Shown here one piece after another: positions 8,726 through 16,607 of a DNA stretch of 64,000 nt. The position numbers and the translations under genes are program-made. The stretch is from CAWGXG01 sp963826505 (lineage in GTDB: Bacteria; Chloroflexota; Anaerolineae; Aggregatilineales; Aggregatilineaceae), in NCBI GenBank assembly GCA_963826505.1, contig CAWGXG010000010.1:132990-196989 (forward strand), written 5' to 3'. A model generated the notes under the pieces. The model saw only the letters and a list, made by a program, of their open reading frames with translations, was not told the origin of the DNA and did not search any database. Position 1 is the stretch's first letter; each line of letters opens with the position of its first letter.

Positions 8726-9637
8726 TCAATAACAACCGGCGTTAAGCGCCTGCGCAATCGCATAGGTGCTGGGCGTCACGCTGAAAGCCATCGGCTGCAC
8801 GTAGGATGCCCACAGGCCCCACTGCTGGCTGCTGTTGGCGTTATAGGACAGGCCCAGGCAGCCCTGGTAAGCCACCAGGCTGCCGTCGTTATGGTAGCCC
8901 ATCATCACGACGGGCACGCGCCCGATCTCCCCATAGCCATACACGCCGCTGTACTGGTACGCTCCATAGAACAACACTGTTTCCGTCGTGTCCGCCCACC
9001 CGCTGACAAATTGGTCGTAGGTCTGCTGGGGGTTGGACCAGATGGCGTAGGCCCGCGTGTAATCGCTCAGGTTGACCGCCGCCGCGTAATCGACCAGCCG
9101 CGCTTGCACCGTGCTGTACGTCCCTTGCGGTGAGAACTGGTCATAGCAGGAGCGGATCATCAGCGTATTGATTTCGATCGTGGAAGGCACCGCGCTGAGC
9201 GGCTGGAAATTCGCACCGGTGATCGGCCACTGGGCCATGCCCGTCGCGTTGGGGTTGTAACTCACATCATAGCAGCCCGCATAGGCGACGGTGCTGCCAT
9301 TGCTGTGCGCCCCAACCAGCACACCCGGCACGCGCCCATACTGCGCGCCGATGAAGCCCGCCTGGAAACTGCCAAACCACGCCGTCACATAGGTTGTGTC
9401 CGCGTAGCCTTGCACGAAATCCTGGTAGGTCTGTGTGGGAGCCGACCATTGGCTGTAGGCCGCTGCGAAATTGCGGCTGTTGATCAGCGTGTAGTAGCTG
9501 TAGAGCATCTGGCGCGGTCCCACCGATCCCCCGGCCAGCGCGCGGCCAGGCACGCCGACCGTGCCGATCACCGCGATGATCAGCAGTGCCGCCGCCAAAC
9601 GCCCCCATGAACGCCCGGATCGTCGTATGTGCACCAT
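8726..9637 (-). CDS. Secreted protein of two tandem homologous domains
   Basis: A 303-residue exported protein. Residues 1-35 form a signal peptide (basic start, LAAALLIIAVIGTVGV, ALAGG cleavage region). The mature part has two copies of a domain of about 120 residues. Copy 1 contains YYTLINSRNFAAAYSQW, TYQDFVQGYADTT and GRVPGVLVGAHSNGS. Copy 2 contains DYAAAVNLSDYTRAYAIW, TYDQFVSGWADTT and GRVPVVMMGYHNDGS. Each copy has one or two Cys in the segment after the 'YxG' turn (AYAGCYDVSYN and AYQGCLGLSYN). The fold recalls NTF2-like or cone-shaped extracellular domains, but I do not recognise a family. AAGGAGAGG lies 10 bases before the start. It converges on add. Confidence 0.85.
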   Translation of the reverse strand: MVHIRRSGRSWGRLAAALLIIAVIGTVGVPGRALAGGSVGPRQMLYSYYTLINSRNFAAAYSQWSAPTQTYQDFVQGYADTTYVTAWFGSFQAGFIGAQYGRVPGVLVGAHSNGSTVAYAGCYDVSYNPNATGMAQWPITGANFQPLSAVPSTIEINTLMIRSCYDQFSPQGTYSTVQARLVDYAAAVNLSDYTRAYAIWSNPQQTYDQFVSGWADTTETVLFYGAYQYSGVYGYGEIGRVPVVMMGYHNDGSLVAYQGCLGLSYNANSSQQWGLWASYVQPMAFSVTPSTYAIAQALNAGCY

Positions 9638-9732
9638 GCTACGCCATCCTCTCCTTCATGCGATGTTCACGTTGTTGATTTGAGTATAGCAGGTTGCGTC
9701 CGGGGCGGGGATACGGCGGGGCGACGCTTGCC

Positions 9733-10410
9733 CTACCCGGCCCGTTCGATCAGCGTAGGGTCATCGTTGGTGGGGCTATTCACGCGGCGCGACACGGGAT
9801 AATAGGCCATCGCCTCGGCGGGATAGGGGCGCAGCAGCGGCATCACCTGGGCGGCGTCCGTCTGATCTGCGTCCAGCCACGCGGAGAAATCCTCGCGGGG
9901 CAAAATGACCGGCATGCGGTTGTGCAGTTGGGCCATCAATGCGTTCGGCTCGGTGGTGATAATCGTGCAGGAGAAAAGCGGTGAGCCATCATCAGGATTT
10001 TGCCACACGTCCCACAGACCGGCCAGACCAAACAGGGCCTGATCCTTCAGGTGAATGAACATGGGCTGCTTGCCGCCGGGCTGCTTCTGCCACTCGTAGA
10101 AACCATCCGCCAGAATAAGACAGCGGTGATAGCGCAGCGGGGCGCGGAAACTCGGCTTTTCGGTGAGCGATTCGGCGCGGGCGTTGATCATGCGATTGCC
10201 GATGCTGATGTCTTTGGCCCAATGCGGAATCAACCCCCAGCGCATGATCTCGACGCGGTTGAGCTTGCTGTCGCGGTCCTGCACGACAGTTGCGACCGGC
10301 TGCGTGGGCGCGATATTATAGCGCGCGGGCAGATCCGGCACTTCGGTCGCGCCGAAGGTGTCCGCGATGACAAGGGGGTCAGGCCCGGTGAGGGCAAATC
10401 GTCCGCACAT
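9733..10410 (-). CDS. SOS-response-associated peptidase, YedK/HMCES family
   Basis: A 225-residue member of the SRAP family, which crosslinks covalently to abasic sites in single-stranded DNA through Cys2 and so shields them. The start is set by MCGRFAL, which puts the essential Cys at position 2 after Met removal. Other family marks are YNIAPTQ, the WGLIPHWAKD block, NARAES (conserved Asn and Glu) and RCLILADGFYEW. The active-site His lies in LHNRMPVIL. A promoter with TATAAT only 7 bases upstream of this ATG means the mRNA is probably leaderless. An upstream in-frame ATG (MEHMCGRF) would lie inside the -10 box and would displace the catalytic Cys, so it was rejected as the start. Confidence 0.93.
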   Translation of the reverse strand: MCGRFALTGPDPLVIADTFGATEVPDLPARYNIAPTQPVATVVQDRDSKLNRVEIMRWGLIPHWAKDISIGNRMINARAESLTEKPSFRAPLRYHRCLILADGFYEWQKQPGGKQPMFIHLKDQALFGLAGLWDVWQNPDDGSPLFSCTIITTEPNALMAQLHNRMPVILPREDFSAWLDADQTDAAQVMPLLRPYPAEAMAYYPVSRRVNSPTNDDPTLIERAG

Positions 10411-10417
10411 ATGTTCC

Positions 10418-10446
10418 ATTATAGCATATGCGCCTGCCCCTGCCAA
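10418..10446 (-). promoter_or_regulatory. Sigma70-type promoter of the YedK-like gene, leaderless
   Basis: On the minus strand TTGGCA (10446-10441) and TATAAT (10423-10418) are separated by exactly 17 bases. The expected transcription start, about 7 bases downstream of the -10, coincides with the ATG at 10410. No SOS-box-like operator was recognised around it. Confidence 0.75.
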
Positions 10447-10462
10447 CAAAAAAACTATGAAA

Positions 10463-10547
10463 CGGGTCGCAGAGATCGCAGAGGAAAACAAGGAAAAAAC
10501 CATTCATGTAAAAACTCTGTGTTCTCCCTTTTTTCTCTGTGGCCCGC
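10463..10547. repeat. A/T-rich imperfect inverted repeat, member of a dispersed family
   Basis: The left part (GCAGAGGAAAACAAGG) and right part (10514-10547, beginning ACTCTGTGTTCTCCC) are imperfect inverted copies of each other. The right part has a close relative on the opposite strand at 59697-59730, with the same order of ACTCTGTG, TTCTCC, a T-run, CTGT and GCCC. It fills the intergenic space between the divergent YedK-like and metallo-hydrolase genes. Confidence 0.5.
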
Positions 10548-10592
10548 TTTCCCTTGATGGAGTGCTCAAGCACGGAAAATACGAGGCGATCT

Positions 10593-11453
10593 ATGTTCAG
10601 CATTGGCGAGATTGAGATTCACGCGATCAGCGATGGCGTCGTGTGGATGGACTCCGGCGGTCCCTGGGGACTCGTGCCGCGCGCATTGTGGAGCCGCTAC
10701 CTTCAGCCGGACGAGCTGCACCGCGTCCCGATGATCCTCACCTGCCTGCTGGTGCGGGCCAGTGGCCGGACGATTGTGGTCGACACCGGGCTGGGCGACA
10801 AGCTCGACGCCAAGACGCGCGAGCTGTGGAATCTTCAGCGCCCGCGCGGCACGCTGATCGACGGGTTAGCACGGCTGGGAGTCACACCGGGCGCGGTCGA
10901 TCTGGTGATCGACACGCACCTGCACGCCGATCACTGCGCGGGCAATACGTGTCTGGATGCAAGCGGCACGCCCGTCGCCACTTTTCCCAACGCTGAGTAC
11001 GTCGTGCAGCGCCGCGAATTCGAAGACGCCATGCAACCCAACGAGCGCACGCGCGCCACGTACTTCCCGGTGAATTACGAACCGTTACACGCGGCGGGGC
11101 AGCTCCGTCTGCTGGACGGCGACACGGCCCTGGTGCCGGGCGTACGCGTGGCGGTCACGCCAGGGCACACGCCGGGACATCAGTGCGTCGTGTTCGAAAG
11201 CGAGGGACAGTCGGCGCTGTTCGTGGCCGATCTGGCGAGTTATGCCGTTCACTTTGAAAAACTGGGGTGGATGACCGCTTACGATGTCGAGCCGCTGGTC
11301 ACGCTGGAAACCAAACGTCGCTGGCAAGCCTGGGCGCTGGACACGAACGGATTGCTAATCTTCCAGCACGACACGCACACGTTAGCCGGGCACCTGGTCG
11401 AAGATGAGCGGGGCCGCCGCACGATCGTGCCGATCACGGCGGAGTGGGAATAA
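10593..11453 (+). CDS. MBL-fold metallo-hydrolase
   Basis: A 286-residue metallo-beta-lactamase-fold hydrolase. The metal-binding HxHxDH motif is in DTHLHADHCAGNT, the next His in VAVTPGHTPGHQCVVF, a bridging Asp in LFVADLASYA, and a final His in IFQHDTHTLAGHL. The architecture resembles quorum-quenching lactonases and other small-ester hydrolases, but the substrate cannot be read from sequence. I chose the ATG at 10593 because ACGAGG lies 6 bases upstream and the N-terminus then begins with the usual first strand (FSIGEIEIHAISDG). It is divergent from the YedK-like gene and stands alone. Confidence 0.88.
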   Translation: MFSIGEIEIHAISDGVVWMDSGGPWGLVPRALWSRYLQPDELHRVPMILTCLLVRASGRTIVVDTGLGDKLDAKTRELWNLQRPRGTLIDGLARLGVTPGAVDLVIDTHLHADHCAGNTCLDASGTPVATFPNAEYVVQRREFEDAMQPNERTRATYFPVNYEPLHAAGQLRLLDGDTALVPGVRVAVTPGHTPGHQCVVFESEGQSALFVADLASYAVHFEKLGWMTAYDVEPLVTLETKRRWQAWALDTNGLLIFQHDTHTLAGHLVEDERGRRTIVPITAEWE

Positions 11454-11530
11454 CCGGCTGGCCCCACCCCCCACGTCTGTTGTAGGACATGGGGAGCGGA
11501 GGAGCCAACAGAGTCAACGCAACCGGGGCG

Positions 11531-12097
11531 CTAGAACTCGTCGTTGGGCTTCAGCAGCCGGTCGAGCATCACGACGACATCTTCAGTCTGGCCGTCCGCC
11601 ACCATGAAGAAGCCTTCCAGCGTGCATTTCTGCACGAAACCCACGCTTTCAAACGCGCGGATCACTTTGGGCTCTCTGGCGAACACTTCCGCGCACAGGT
11701 AATGCAACCCTTCGCGGCGTGCCAGATCGATCGCCGTGCGCAGCATCTCAGTGCCCAGCCCGCGCCGCCGGTAATCTTTTGAGAGAAAAATCCGTATGTC
11801 GCCAATGTGACTGTACGGCCCTTTACGCCGCTGAATGGTGGCATCACCGACAATACGCCGGTCGATCAGCGCCAACAGCGGCAGCACCTGGCTGTAATCC
11901 AGCTCCGATTTCCAGCCCCGAATCACATCAAGGTCGGTAAATTTGTGGCGCAGCCACAGCACATCGTCCGCATACACATCGGCGTAAAGCTGAACCAGCT
12001 CCTCAACATCATCTGCGACTAAGGGTCGCAGCAGCAGCCGGGCACCGTCTCCAAGCGTAACGATTTTTCGAAAAGTATCTTTGACAGAATTTGACAT
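11531..12097 (-). CDS. GNAT-family N-acetyltransferase
   Basis: A 188-residue acetyltransferase of the GNAT superfamily. The start of the fold (ARLLLRPLVADDVEELVQLY) is followed by central strands (LLALIDRRIVGDATIQRR) and by the acetyl-CoA loop in FLSKDYRRRGLGTEML, a good match to the R/Q-x-x-G-x-G/A motif. The later AFESVGFVQKCTLEGFF is the usual beta6-alpha segment. The acceptor is unknown; the profile resembles RimJ/RimL-like or small-molecule GNATs. The ATG at 12097 has AAGGTGAG 6 bases upstream, so the longer upstream extension of the open frame is not used. Confidence 0.87.
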   Translation of the reverse strand: MSNSVKDTFRKIVTLGDGARLLLRPLVADDVEELVQLYADVYADDVLWLRHKFTDLDVIRGWKSELDYSQVLPLLALIDRRIVGDATIQRRKGPYSHIGDIRIFLSKDYRRRGLGTEMLRTAIDLARREGLHYLCAEVFAREPKVIRAFESVGFVQKCTLEGFFMVADGQTEDVVVMLDRLLKPNDEF

Positions 12098-12350
12098 CAC
12101 ACTCACCTTACCCCTTTCGGGCAAACACAGCACGTAGGCGGGAACGACCCGCCCAACTAACCACCGCGCAGCCACGGACTGCGCGACGACTCCGGCGCGG
12201 GCGAAAGCAGACCACAGGCATAGCCGGACCCGCTGCCGCACGTCGCCGCAACCGATACAATACCTACATTAAAGCACCGGACACTTGATGAAGTCAATTC
12301 CTTGTGAAACATAGCACGAGCTTACCCGTGCGGCAATACATTCATCGAGG
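12098..12350. other. Intergenic stretch with no gene seen
   Basis: This is the upstream region of the GNAT gene, bounded on the other side by the terminator of the 48-codon gene. It codes for nothing convincing on either strand, and no clear promoter pair was found. Confidence 0.5.
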
Positions 12351-12432
12351 AAAAAAAACGGCGGCGTCCGTTCCCATCTCATTTTATGCCACACGGTACG
12401 GCAAACGAGATAGGATATTAGGCGCCGCCTGA
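12351..12432 (-). terminator. Large intrinsic terminator of the 48-codon gene
   Basis: On the minus strand, 15 bases after the small gene's stop, the outer arms GGCGGCG and CGCCGCC pair. Inside them TCCCATCTCATTTTATGCC pairs imperfectly with GGCAAACGAGATAGGA. The stem is followed by a run of eight T (complement of 12351-12358). Confidence 0.75.
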
Positions 12433-12447
12433 GAGGTCAGGGAGGCA

Positions 12448-12594
12448 TTAGAAGATGAATTTCGGGTCCGTGTTGGTCTCCTTCTGTGCAGCACGTTCCT
12501 CATCGCGCCGGCAGCAGCCCGTCAGAGCCAGCACAGGCACGACCACCCCGAGAAACAGGTGAATCAGCCAGAACGCCAATGTCCCTTCAATCAT
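12448..12594 (-). CDS. 48-residue single-pass membrane protein
   Basis: A small gene not evident from long-ORF searching. Its support is a very strong ribosome-binding site (AGAGGAGGT, 6 bases before the ATG) and its own intrinsic terminator 15 bases after the TAA. The peptide begins MIEGTLAFWLIHLFLGVV and continues to a hydrophobic VPVLALTGCC that ends in a vicinal Cys pair (residues 27-28). A charged tail follows (RRDEERAAQKETNTDPKF). This gives one membrane helix (about residues 5-25) with the charged tail probably in the cytoplasm. The two Cys at the membrane edge could bind metal or be lipidated, but that is speculation. No homologue recognised. Confidence 0.7.
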   Translation of the reverse strand: MIEGTLAFWLIHLFLGVVVPVLALTGCCRRDEERAAQKETNTDPKFIF

Positions 12595-12830
12595 GGTACA
12601 CCTCCTCTAAGTGAGAACCCCCATTTCCATGTCACGTCGGAGTGCATGGTGGAGTGTTCTATATATATTAAACCATTGTTAATCACTCTGAGTCAAATAT
12701 TCAATCCCGGTTGTACTATTCAGAATTGATACAGATTTTGAGGATAGAATTTATAGACTGCCATAGAAATGCACAGGTTGAACCAGTTTCGCGGTCAGAC
12801 CAGGGGGCAGCGCATCCGATCGCACGCACA

Positions 12831-12864
12831 AAGCCCGCTCTCCAGACAGGCAAAGAGCGGGCTT
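12831..12864 (-). terminator. Stem-loop after the frameshifted protease
   Basis: A perfect 11-bp stem (AAGCCCGCTCT / AGAGCGGGCTT) with a 12-nt loop lies about 30 bases past the protease stop on the minus strand. There is no T-run, so termination efficiency is uncertain. Confidence 0.55.
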
Positions 12865-12892
12865 AAGAATGAGGCCAGACCGCGGGAGCGGC

Positions 12893-13505
12893 TTAGCGTG
12901 TGAGTTTTTCCTTCAAGAAAGTTGTGACGACGTGCAGCGGCACCGCGAAACCCACGTCCGGCCCGGCGATCATGGTGTTGATGCCGACCAGCCGCCCGTT
13001 GACATCGACCAGCGGCCCGCCCGAGTGGCCCGGGCGCAGATGCGCGCTGATCGCGATCCAGTCGCGGCCGTCCGGCGGCAGCTCGGGCAGATGTGGACCG
13101 CTGCCGATCACTACGCCGCCGGTGACCGCACCGTGTACGCCCCAGGGGTGCCCCACCGCCAGCACCCAATCGCCAGCGCGCAGCGATCGCGAGCTGCCTA
13201 GCTCGATCGTGGGCAAGTCCTCGGCCAGCACCGACAGTGCGGCCAGGTCGCGAGCCGGGTCGAAAGGCGAGCACCTGGCCGGGCAGCACGCGCCCATCTG
13301 GCAGTGTGACCTGGATCTCACTGCGAGCGGCGCGCCCGCGCCAGCCCTGCGGCGCGACGACATGGGCATTCGTCACGATAAGGCCCTGCGCGTGCCAGAT
13401 CGTGCCCGCGCCGTTACCGGCACCGTTGCCGATCTGGACCAATGCGCGCCGCGCCGATCCGGCCGCCAGCGCGAGATCGTCATTGAGTTGTTGCAGGATG
13501 CTCAC
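12893..13505 (-). pseudogene. Trypsin-like (S1C/HtrA-type) serine protease with one frameshift
   Basis: A protease of about 203 residues without a PDZ domain, split by one frameshift. The upstream frame holds the N-terminus (MSILQQLNDDLALAAGSA) and the catalytic His (IVTNAHVVAP), and runs to GQVLAF. The second frame resumes with DPARDLAALSVLAEDLP (catalytic Asp), GHPWGVHGAVTGGVV and the Ser motif RPGHSGGPLVDVNG. Reading continues smoothly if one A is removed from the AAA at 13263-13265. All three catalytic residues are intact, so this is either a homopolymer sequencing error or a very recent lesion. It has no signal peptide, like its neighbour, with which it shares the N-terminal ILQQLxDDLA motif, so the two are paralogues. 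Likely a cytoplasmic or atypically exported protease. Confidence 0.75.
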
Positions 13506-13575
13506 CGTATCATCTCCTTGAGCATACAGCGATCAGCAATCAGTAAAGTACCATCTCACCCACAGACCAGCCGAT

Positions 13576-13607
13576 CTCCCCCTCTCTAGCTCGGCTGGAG
13601 AGGGGGT
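13576..13607. repeat. Palindromic intergenic repeat
   Basis: CCCCCTCTC pairs with GAGAGGGGG (arms 13578-13586 and 13598-13606). In reverse complement the core CCGAGCTAGAG resembles CCGAGTTAGAG in the cysK-cysE linker at 58304-58330. It sits between the two protease genes and may also act as a stem-loop terminator of the 14.5-13.6 kb gene. Confidence 0.5.
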
Positions 13608-13641
13608 GAAGCCTGTTTTCAATTCCTTCGGTTCGCTGCGA

Positions 13642-14541
13642 CTACTCGCGCGCGCCGATCGTCACGGCGCGATCTTCCAACTTGCCGCCGCGCAGCAGTC
13701 GCACGGGCACACTCTTCCCAACGCGATCGCCGCCCAGCAGAGCTTGCAGATCGTCCATATGGCGCACGGGCTGGCCGTCCAGCGCGACAACCGTGTCACC
13801 CATCACCAGCCCACCCTTTTCGGCAGGGCTGTCCGGTTCCACGGTGATCAGCATCAGCGCCGTTTCCTGCCCGAGCTCAGACGCCAGCGCGTCCGGCAAG
13901 CGCACCGGCTGCGCGCCGACGCCCAGATACCCGCGCCGGACGTGACCGTGCTCCAACAGCGTGGCGACCACGCTGCGCATGGTCTCGACCGGGACCGCGA
14001 CGCTCACGCCGTTGACGAGCGCCGAGGTATTCAGACCCAACACCGCGCCGCCCGCACCGACCAGCGGGCCACCCGAAAATCCGGGATACATCACGACATC
14101 CGTTTGCAGGTAGCGGTCGATCTGGCCGCCTGCGGGAGTGCGCCACGCATCGCCCAGAGCGCTGACGACACCCAGCGTCGCCTGGACTGTCTCACCCGGG
14201 CGTCCCAGCGCCAGCACAAGCTGGCCCACACTCACCTGATCCCCGGCACGCCAGGCGGGTACAGTTAACCCGCTCGCCTGCACGCGGAGCACGGCCAGAT
14301 CGGTGCTCGGATCGCGCCCAACGAGCGTGGCATCGGCGCTGGAGCCATCCGGTAAGCCGACGCTCAGGTTATCGTCGCGCGTGATGACATGGTGGGCAGT
14401 GACGATTGCACCATCCGCCGACCACACGATCCCGGTCGCGGGCATCCGCCGCCGTCCGTGAATGCGCACGATGGACGGCGAAGCGGTTTGTACGGTCTTG
14501 GCCAGGTCATCCGAAAGCTGCTGTAAGATAGTGTCAGGCAT
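13642..14541 (-). CDS. Trypsin-like serine protease with C-terminal PDZ domain (HtrA/S1C type)
   Basis: A 299-residue protease. The catalytic triad is His in IVTAHHVITRDD, Asp in PSTDLAVLRV and Ser in MYPGFSGGPLVGAG. After the protease domain (about 1-205) a PDZ domain follows (about 210-295), with RRGYLGVGAQPV and VEPDSPAEKGGLVMGDTVVA. No signal peptide or membrane anchor precedes the protease domain, unlike classical DegP/DegS, so a cytoplasmic location is possible. The ATG at 14541 has AAAGGAG 10 bases upstream. It is the intact paralogue of the frameshifted protease just downstream on the same strand; both begin with an ILQQLSDDLA-like helix, so a tandem duplication followed by loss or gain of the PDZ domain is likely. 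Confidence 0.9.
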   Translation of the reverse strand: MPDTILQQLSDDLAKTVQTASPSIVRIHGRRRMPATGIVWSADGAIVTAHHVITRDDNLSVGLPDGSSADATLVGRDPSTDLAVLRVQASGLTVPAWRAGDQVSVGQLVLALGRPGETVQATLGVVSALGDAWRTPAGGQIDRYLQTDVVMYPGFSGGPLVGAGGAVLGLNTSALVNGVSVAVPVETMRSVVATLLEHGHVRRGYLGVGAQPVRLPDALASELGQETALMLITVEPDSPAEKGGLVMGDTVVALDGQPVRHMDDLQALLGGDRVGKSVPVRLLRGGKLEDRAVTIGARE

Positions 14542-14700
14542 GAGAGTCTGCTCCTTTGAATTCTTGGCTACGTTTTCAGTGTACGCGCGGCAGGGGGCAG
14601 CCCACATCCGCTCTTTGGTGAGCGCGCGCCCTGCCCTTTTGGGTAGGATGAAGGGAGTAGGTTGTTCTTATGCGGGTACGCGGAGGTAGCGACGTGCAAA

Positions 14701-15360
14701 TCAGACCGCGATCAGGCCCAGCCGGATGGCGCGCACGACGGCATCCGTGCGGCTCTGCGCGCCGAGCTTGCCCAGCACAGCGTTGAGGTGGAATTTGACC
14801 GTGTGCTCGCTGATGTCGAGCCGCTGCGCGATGGCTTTGTTGGCGAGTCCTTCCGCCAATAGACGGACCACATCTAATTCGCGCGGAGTGAGGTCGGCGG
14901 TGGGCGGGTCCGGGCGCGCGACGGGTACCACGCTCGCCAGCGCCGGATCGAGCGCGGCCAACCCGGCTCTCACCGCCGCGATTGCGGCCAGCAGACGCCC
15001 AGCAGGCGCGTCACGCGGCAGCAAGCCGCGCGCACCCGCGCCCCAGGCTTCCGCCGCACCTTCTGTGCCCGGCAGCAGCGCCACGACCGGCGGCGCGTCG
15101 TCATCCGCATCGGGCAGGCGTTCCGCCGCGTGGAGCGGCTCCCAGCCCAGGTCCCACACCAGCACATCCGGGCGGTAGACGTCCAGCGCCGCGGCGAGAT
15201 CGTCCGCTGCTGCCATCTGCCCGATGACGCGTGCGCCATCGCGCCCGCTTAGCAGCGCGGCCAGTCCGGCCCGCGCCAACGGATCGTCAGCCACGATCAG
15301 TACGCGCGCCCCGGCGGAGTGTCCATCCTGTGAGGTGGGATCGGTGTGGTCGGTGTCCAT
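14701..15360 (-). CDS. LuxR/NarL-type response regulator
   Basis: A 219-residue regulator. The N-terminal receiver domain (about 18-135) has the acidic pair in VLIVADDPLARAG and the probable phospho-acceptor Asp in DVLVWDLGWEP; the conserved Thr/Ser and Lys positions are weakly kept (LLPGTEG, GLLPRDAP). The C-terminal LuxR helix-turn-helix (about 150-215) is clear: LTPRELDVVRLLAEG, NKAIAQRLDISEHTVKFHL and VLGKLGAQSRTDAVV. I chose the ATG at 15360 because it starts just before the first receiver strand; the longer upstream frame is low-complexity and overlaps the NUDIX gene. No partner kinase is adjacent. Confidence 0.9.
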   Translation of the reverse strand: MDTDHTDPTSQDGHSAGARVLIVADDPLARAGLAALLSGRDGARVIGQMAAADDLAAALDVYRPDVLVWDLGWEPLHAAERLPDADDDAPPVVALLPGTEGAAEAWGAGARGLLPRDAPAGRLLAAIAAVRAGLAALDPALASVVPVARPDPPTADLTPRELDVVRLLAEGLANKAIAQRLDISEHTVKFHLNAVLGKLGAQSRTDAVVRAIRLGLIAV

Positions 15361-15410
15361 GCGCAGATTATAGCCAAAAGCGTCTTCAGATAGGCCCCTC
15401 CGCTTTTCCC

Positions 15411-16139
15411 TTACCGCCCGACCTGCAGCGCGAAGCGCACGATCAGCGCGTCGTCTTCCTGCATCGTACCGAGGACGCCCGCTACCCGCACGGGATCCCC
15501 GGTAACCTGTTGGGCATGGACGCGCAGCGTATCCCAAAGAAACTGCCCCGGCTGCGCTTCGACCGTGATGGGTGGGCGATCCCCGGAACCGTTGGCGGCG
15601 TATTCGCCGCGCGCCAGCACGGGGCGGCGTGCCAGCGGCGCTTCCGGATGGCCCTGCAAGCGATTGCGCAGCTTGCGCAGGCGCAGCCCGACCGGCAGCA
15701 CCAGCCGCAGTCGCCGGGACAGTACCTGCAAGCGCACCACGCCCGGATCGCCGTTGCGCACGCTGAGTGCATCCGACAGGCGCTCGGCGTGGATGGCGGT
15801 CAGGCGCGGCGGCAGCGCACTCAGCGGGAAGAACCCCACGTCGACCGACTCGTTAGTGAGGGTCAGCGCCCCACCTGCCGCGTGGCCGACGTACACAAAG
15901 CTCAGATAATCCGGCTTCGTCGCGTAGATTCCGGCCAGCCGGTCGATCGCTACGCGGATGCCCGTTTCTTCCCACGCTTCACGCGCCGCACACTCGGCGG
16001 GAGTTTCGCCCTGTTCGGCGCTGCCACCGGGCACCACCCACACGCGAAAATCCTCGCGCTTGACCAGCAGCACCTCGCCGGAGTCGTTCATGGTGACGCA
16101 GTCCGCACCCATCGCCATCAACATCGAGTTCTCTCCCAT
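15411..16139 (-). CDS. NUDIX hydrolase with a C-terminal extension
   Basis: A 242-residue protein. The N-terminal NUDIX domain (about 10-135) has a perfect NUDIX box spanning GSAEQGETPAECAARE and AWEETGI, which binds the divalent metal for cleaving nucleoside diphosphate-linked compounds. The C-terminal 100 residues (from about RLSDALSVRNGDPGVVRL) form a basic segment and then a beta-rich stretch that I do not recognise. The substrate is unknown. Two starts are possible: ATG 16139 (GAGG upstream), used here, or ATG 16124 (GGGAGAG upstream). A 58-codon membrane-protein gene ends 11 bases upstream, so the two are co-transcribed. Confidence 0.88.
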   Translation of the reverse strand: MGENSMLMAMGADCVTMNDSGEVLLVKREDFRVWVVPGGSAEQGETPAECAAREAWEETGIRVAIDRLAGIYATKPDYLSFVYVGHAAGGALTLTNESVDVGFFPLSALPPRLTAIHAERLSDALSVRNGDPGVVRLQVLSRRLRLVLPVGLRLRKLRNRLQGHPEAPLARRPVLARGEYAANGSGDRPPITVEAQPGQFLWDTLRVHAQQVTGDPVRVAGVLGTMQEDDALIVRFALQVGR

Positions 16140-16150
16140 AACACACAGCC

Positions 16151-16327
16151 TCACTGCTGCCGCCAATCCATCCGCCGCCCCACCAGCCACAGCGACCCGA
16201 TCAGCACCCCCGCCAGCACGCCCAAATTGATCGCCAGCGGTACGCGGTCCGGCATGCCCAGTACCGTCTGGTGCGGGTAGACCTTGAGGAGATCGATCAC
16301 CTCATACACGACATCAGCGGGGGTCAT
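16151..16327 (-). CDS. 58-residue single-pass membrane protein upstream of NUDIX gene
   Basis: A small gene read from MTPADVVYEVIDLLKVYP to a membrane helix (LAINLGVLAGVLIGSLWLVG, about residues 31-50) and a short basic tail (RRMDWRQQ). GAGAGG lies about 12 bases before the ATG, and the TGA is 11 bases from the NUDIX start. The clear amphipathic-then-hydrophobic layout and tight spacing support coding. It may anchor or modulate the NUDIX protein; no family recognised. Confidence 0.6.
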   Translation of the reverse strand: MTPADVVYEVIDLLKVYPHQTVLGMPDRVPLAINLGVLAGVLIGSLWLVGRRMDWRQQ

Positions 16328-16607
16328 GGGCGCGCTAGCCTCTCACAAGAGCAGAGACGATCACTTAGTCTGCCTGAGTATAAAAGCAAACACGCCCAAA
16401 TCCCCACCGTTATCAGGTAAGCGCCGGGTACTCGGCAGCTACAGCCCATAGGACGCGGCTCACGCAGGTAGACATTGTGCCCTTTCCGATTTTCCTCACG
16501 GCGCGTTCGGGATTATTATTGACCCTATAGCGTACGCGCTTGAAATCAGGAAAGTGCATCAAAACTCGCACCACTGGCCACACCCTGAAGTAGAAGAGGA
16601 ACGCCCG

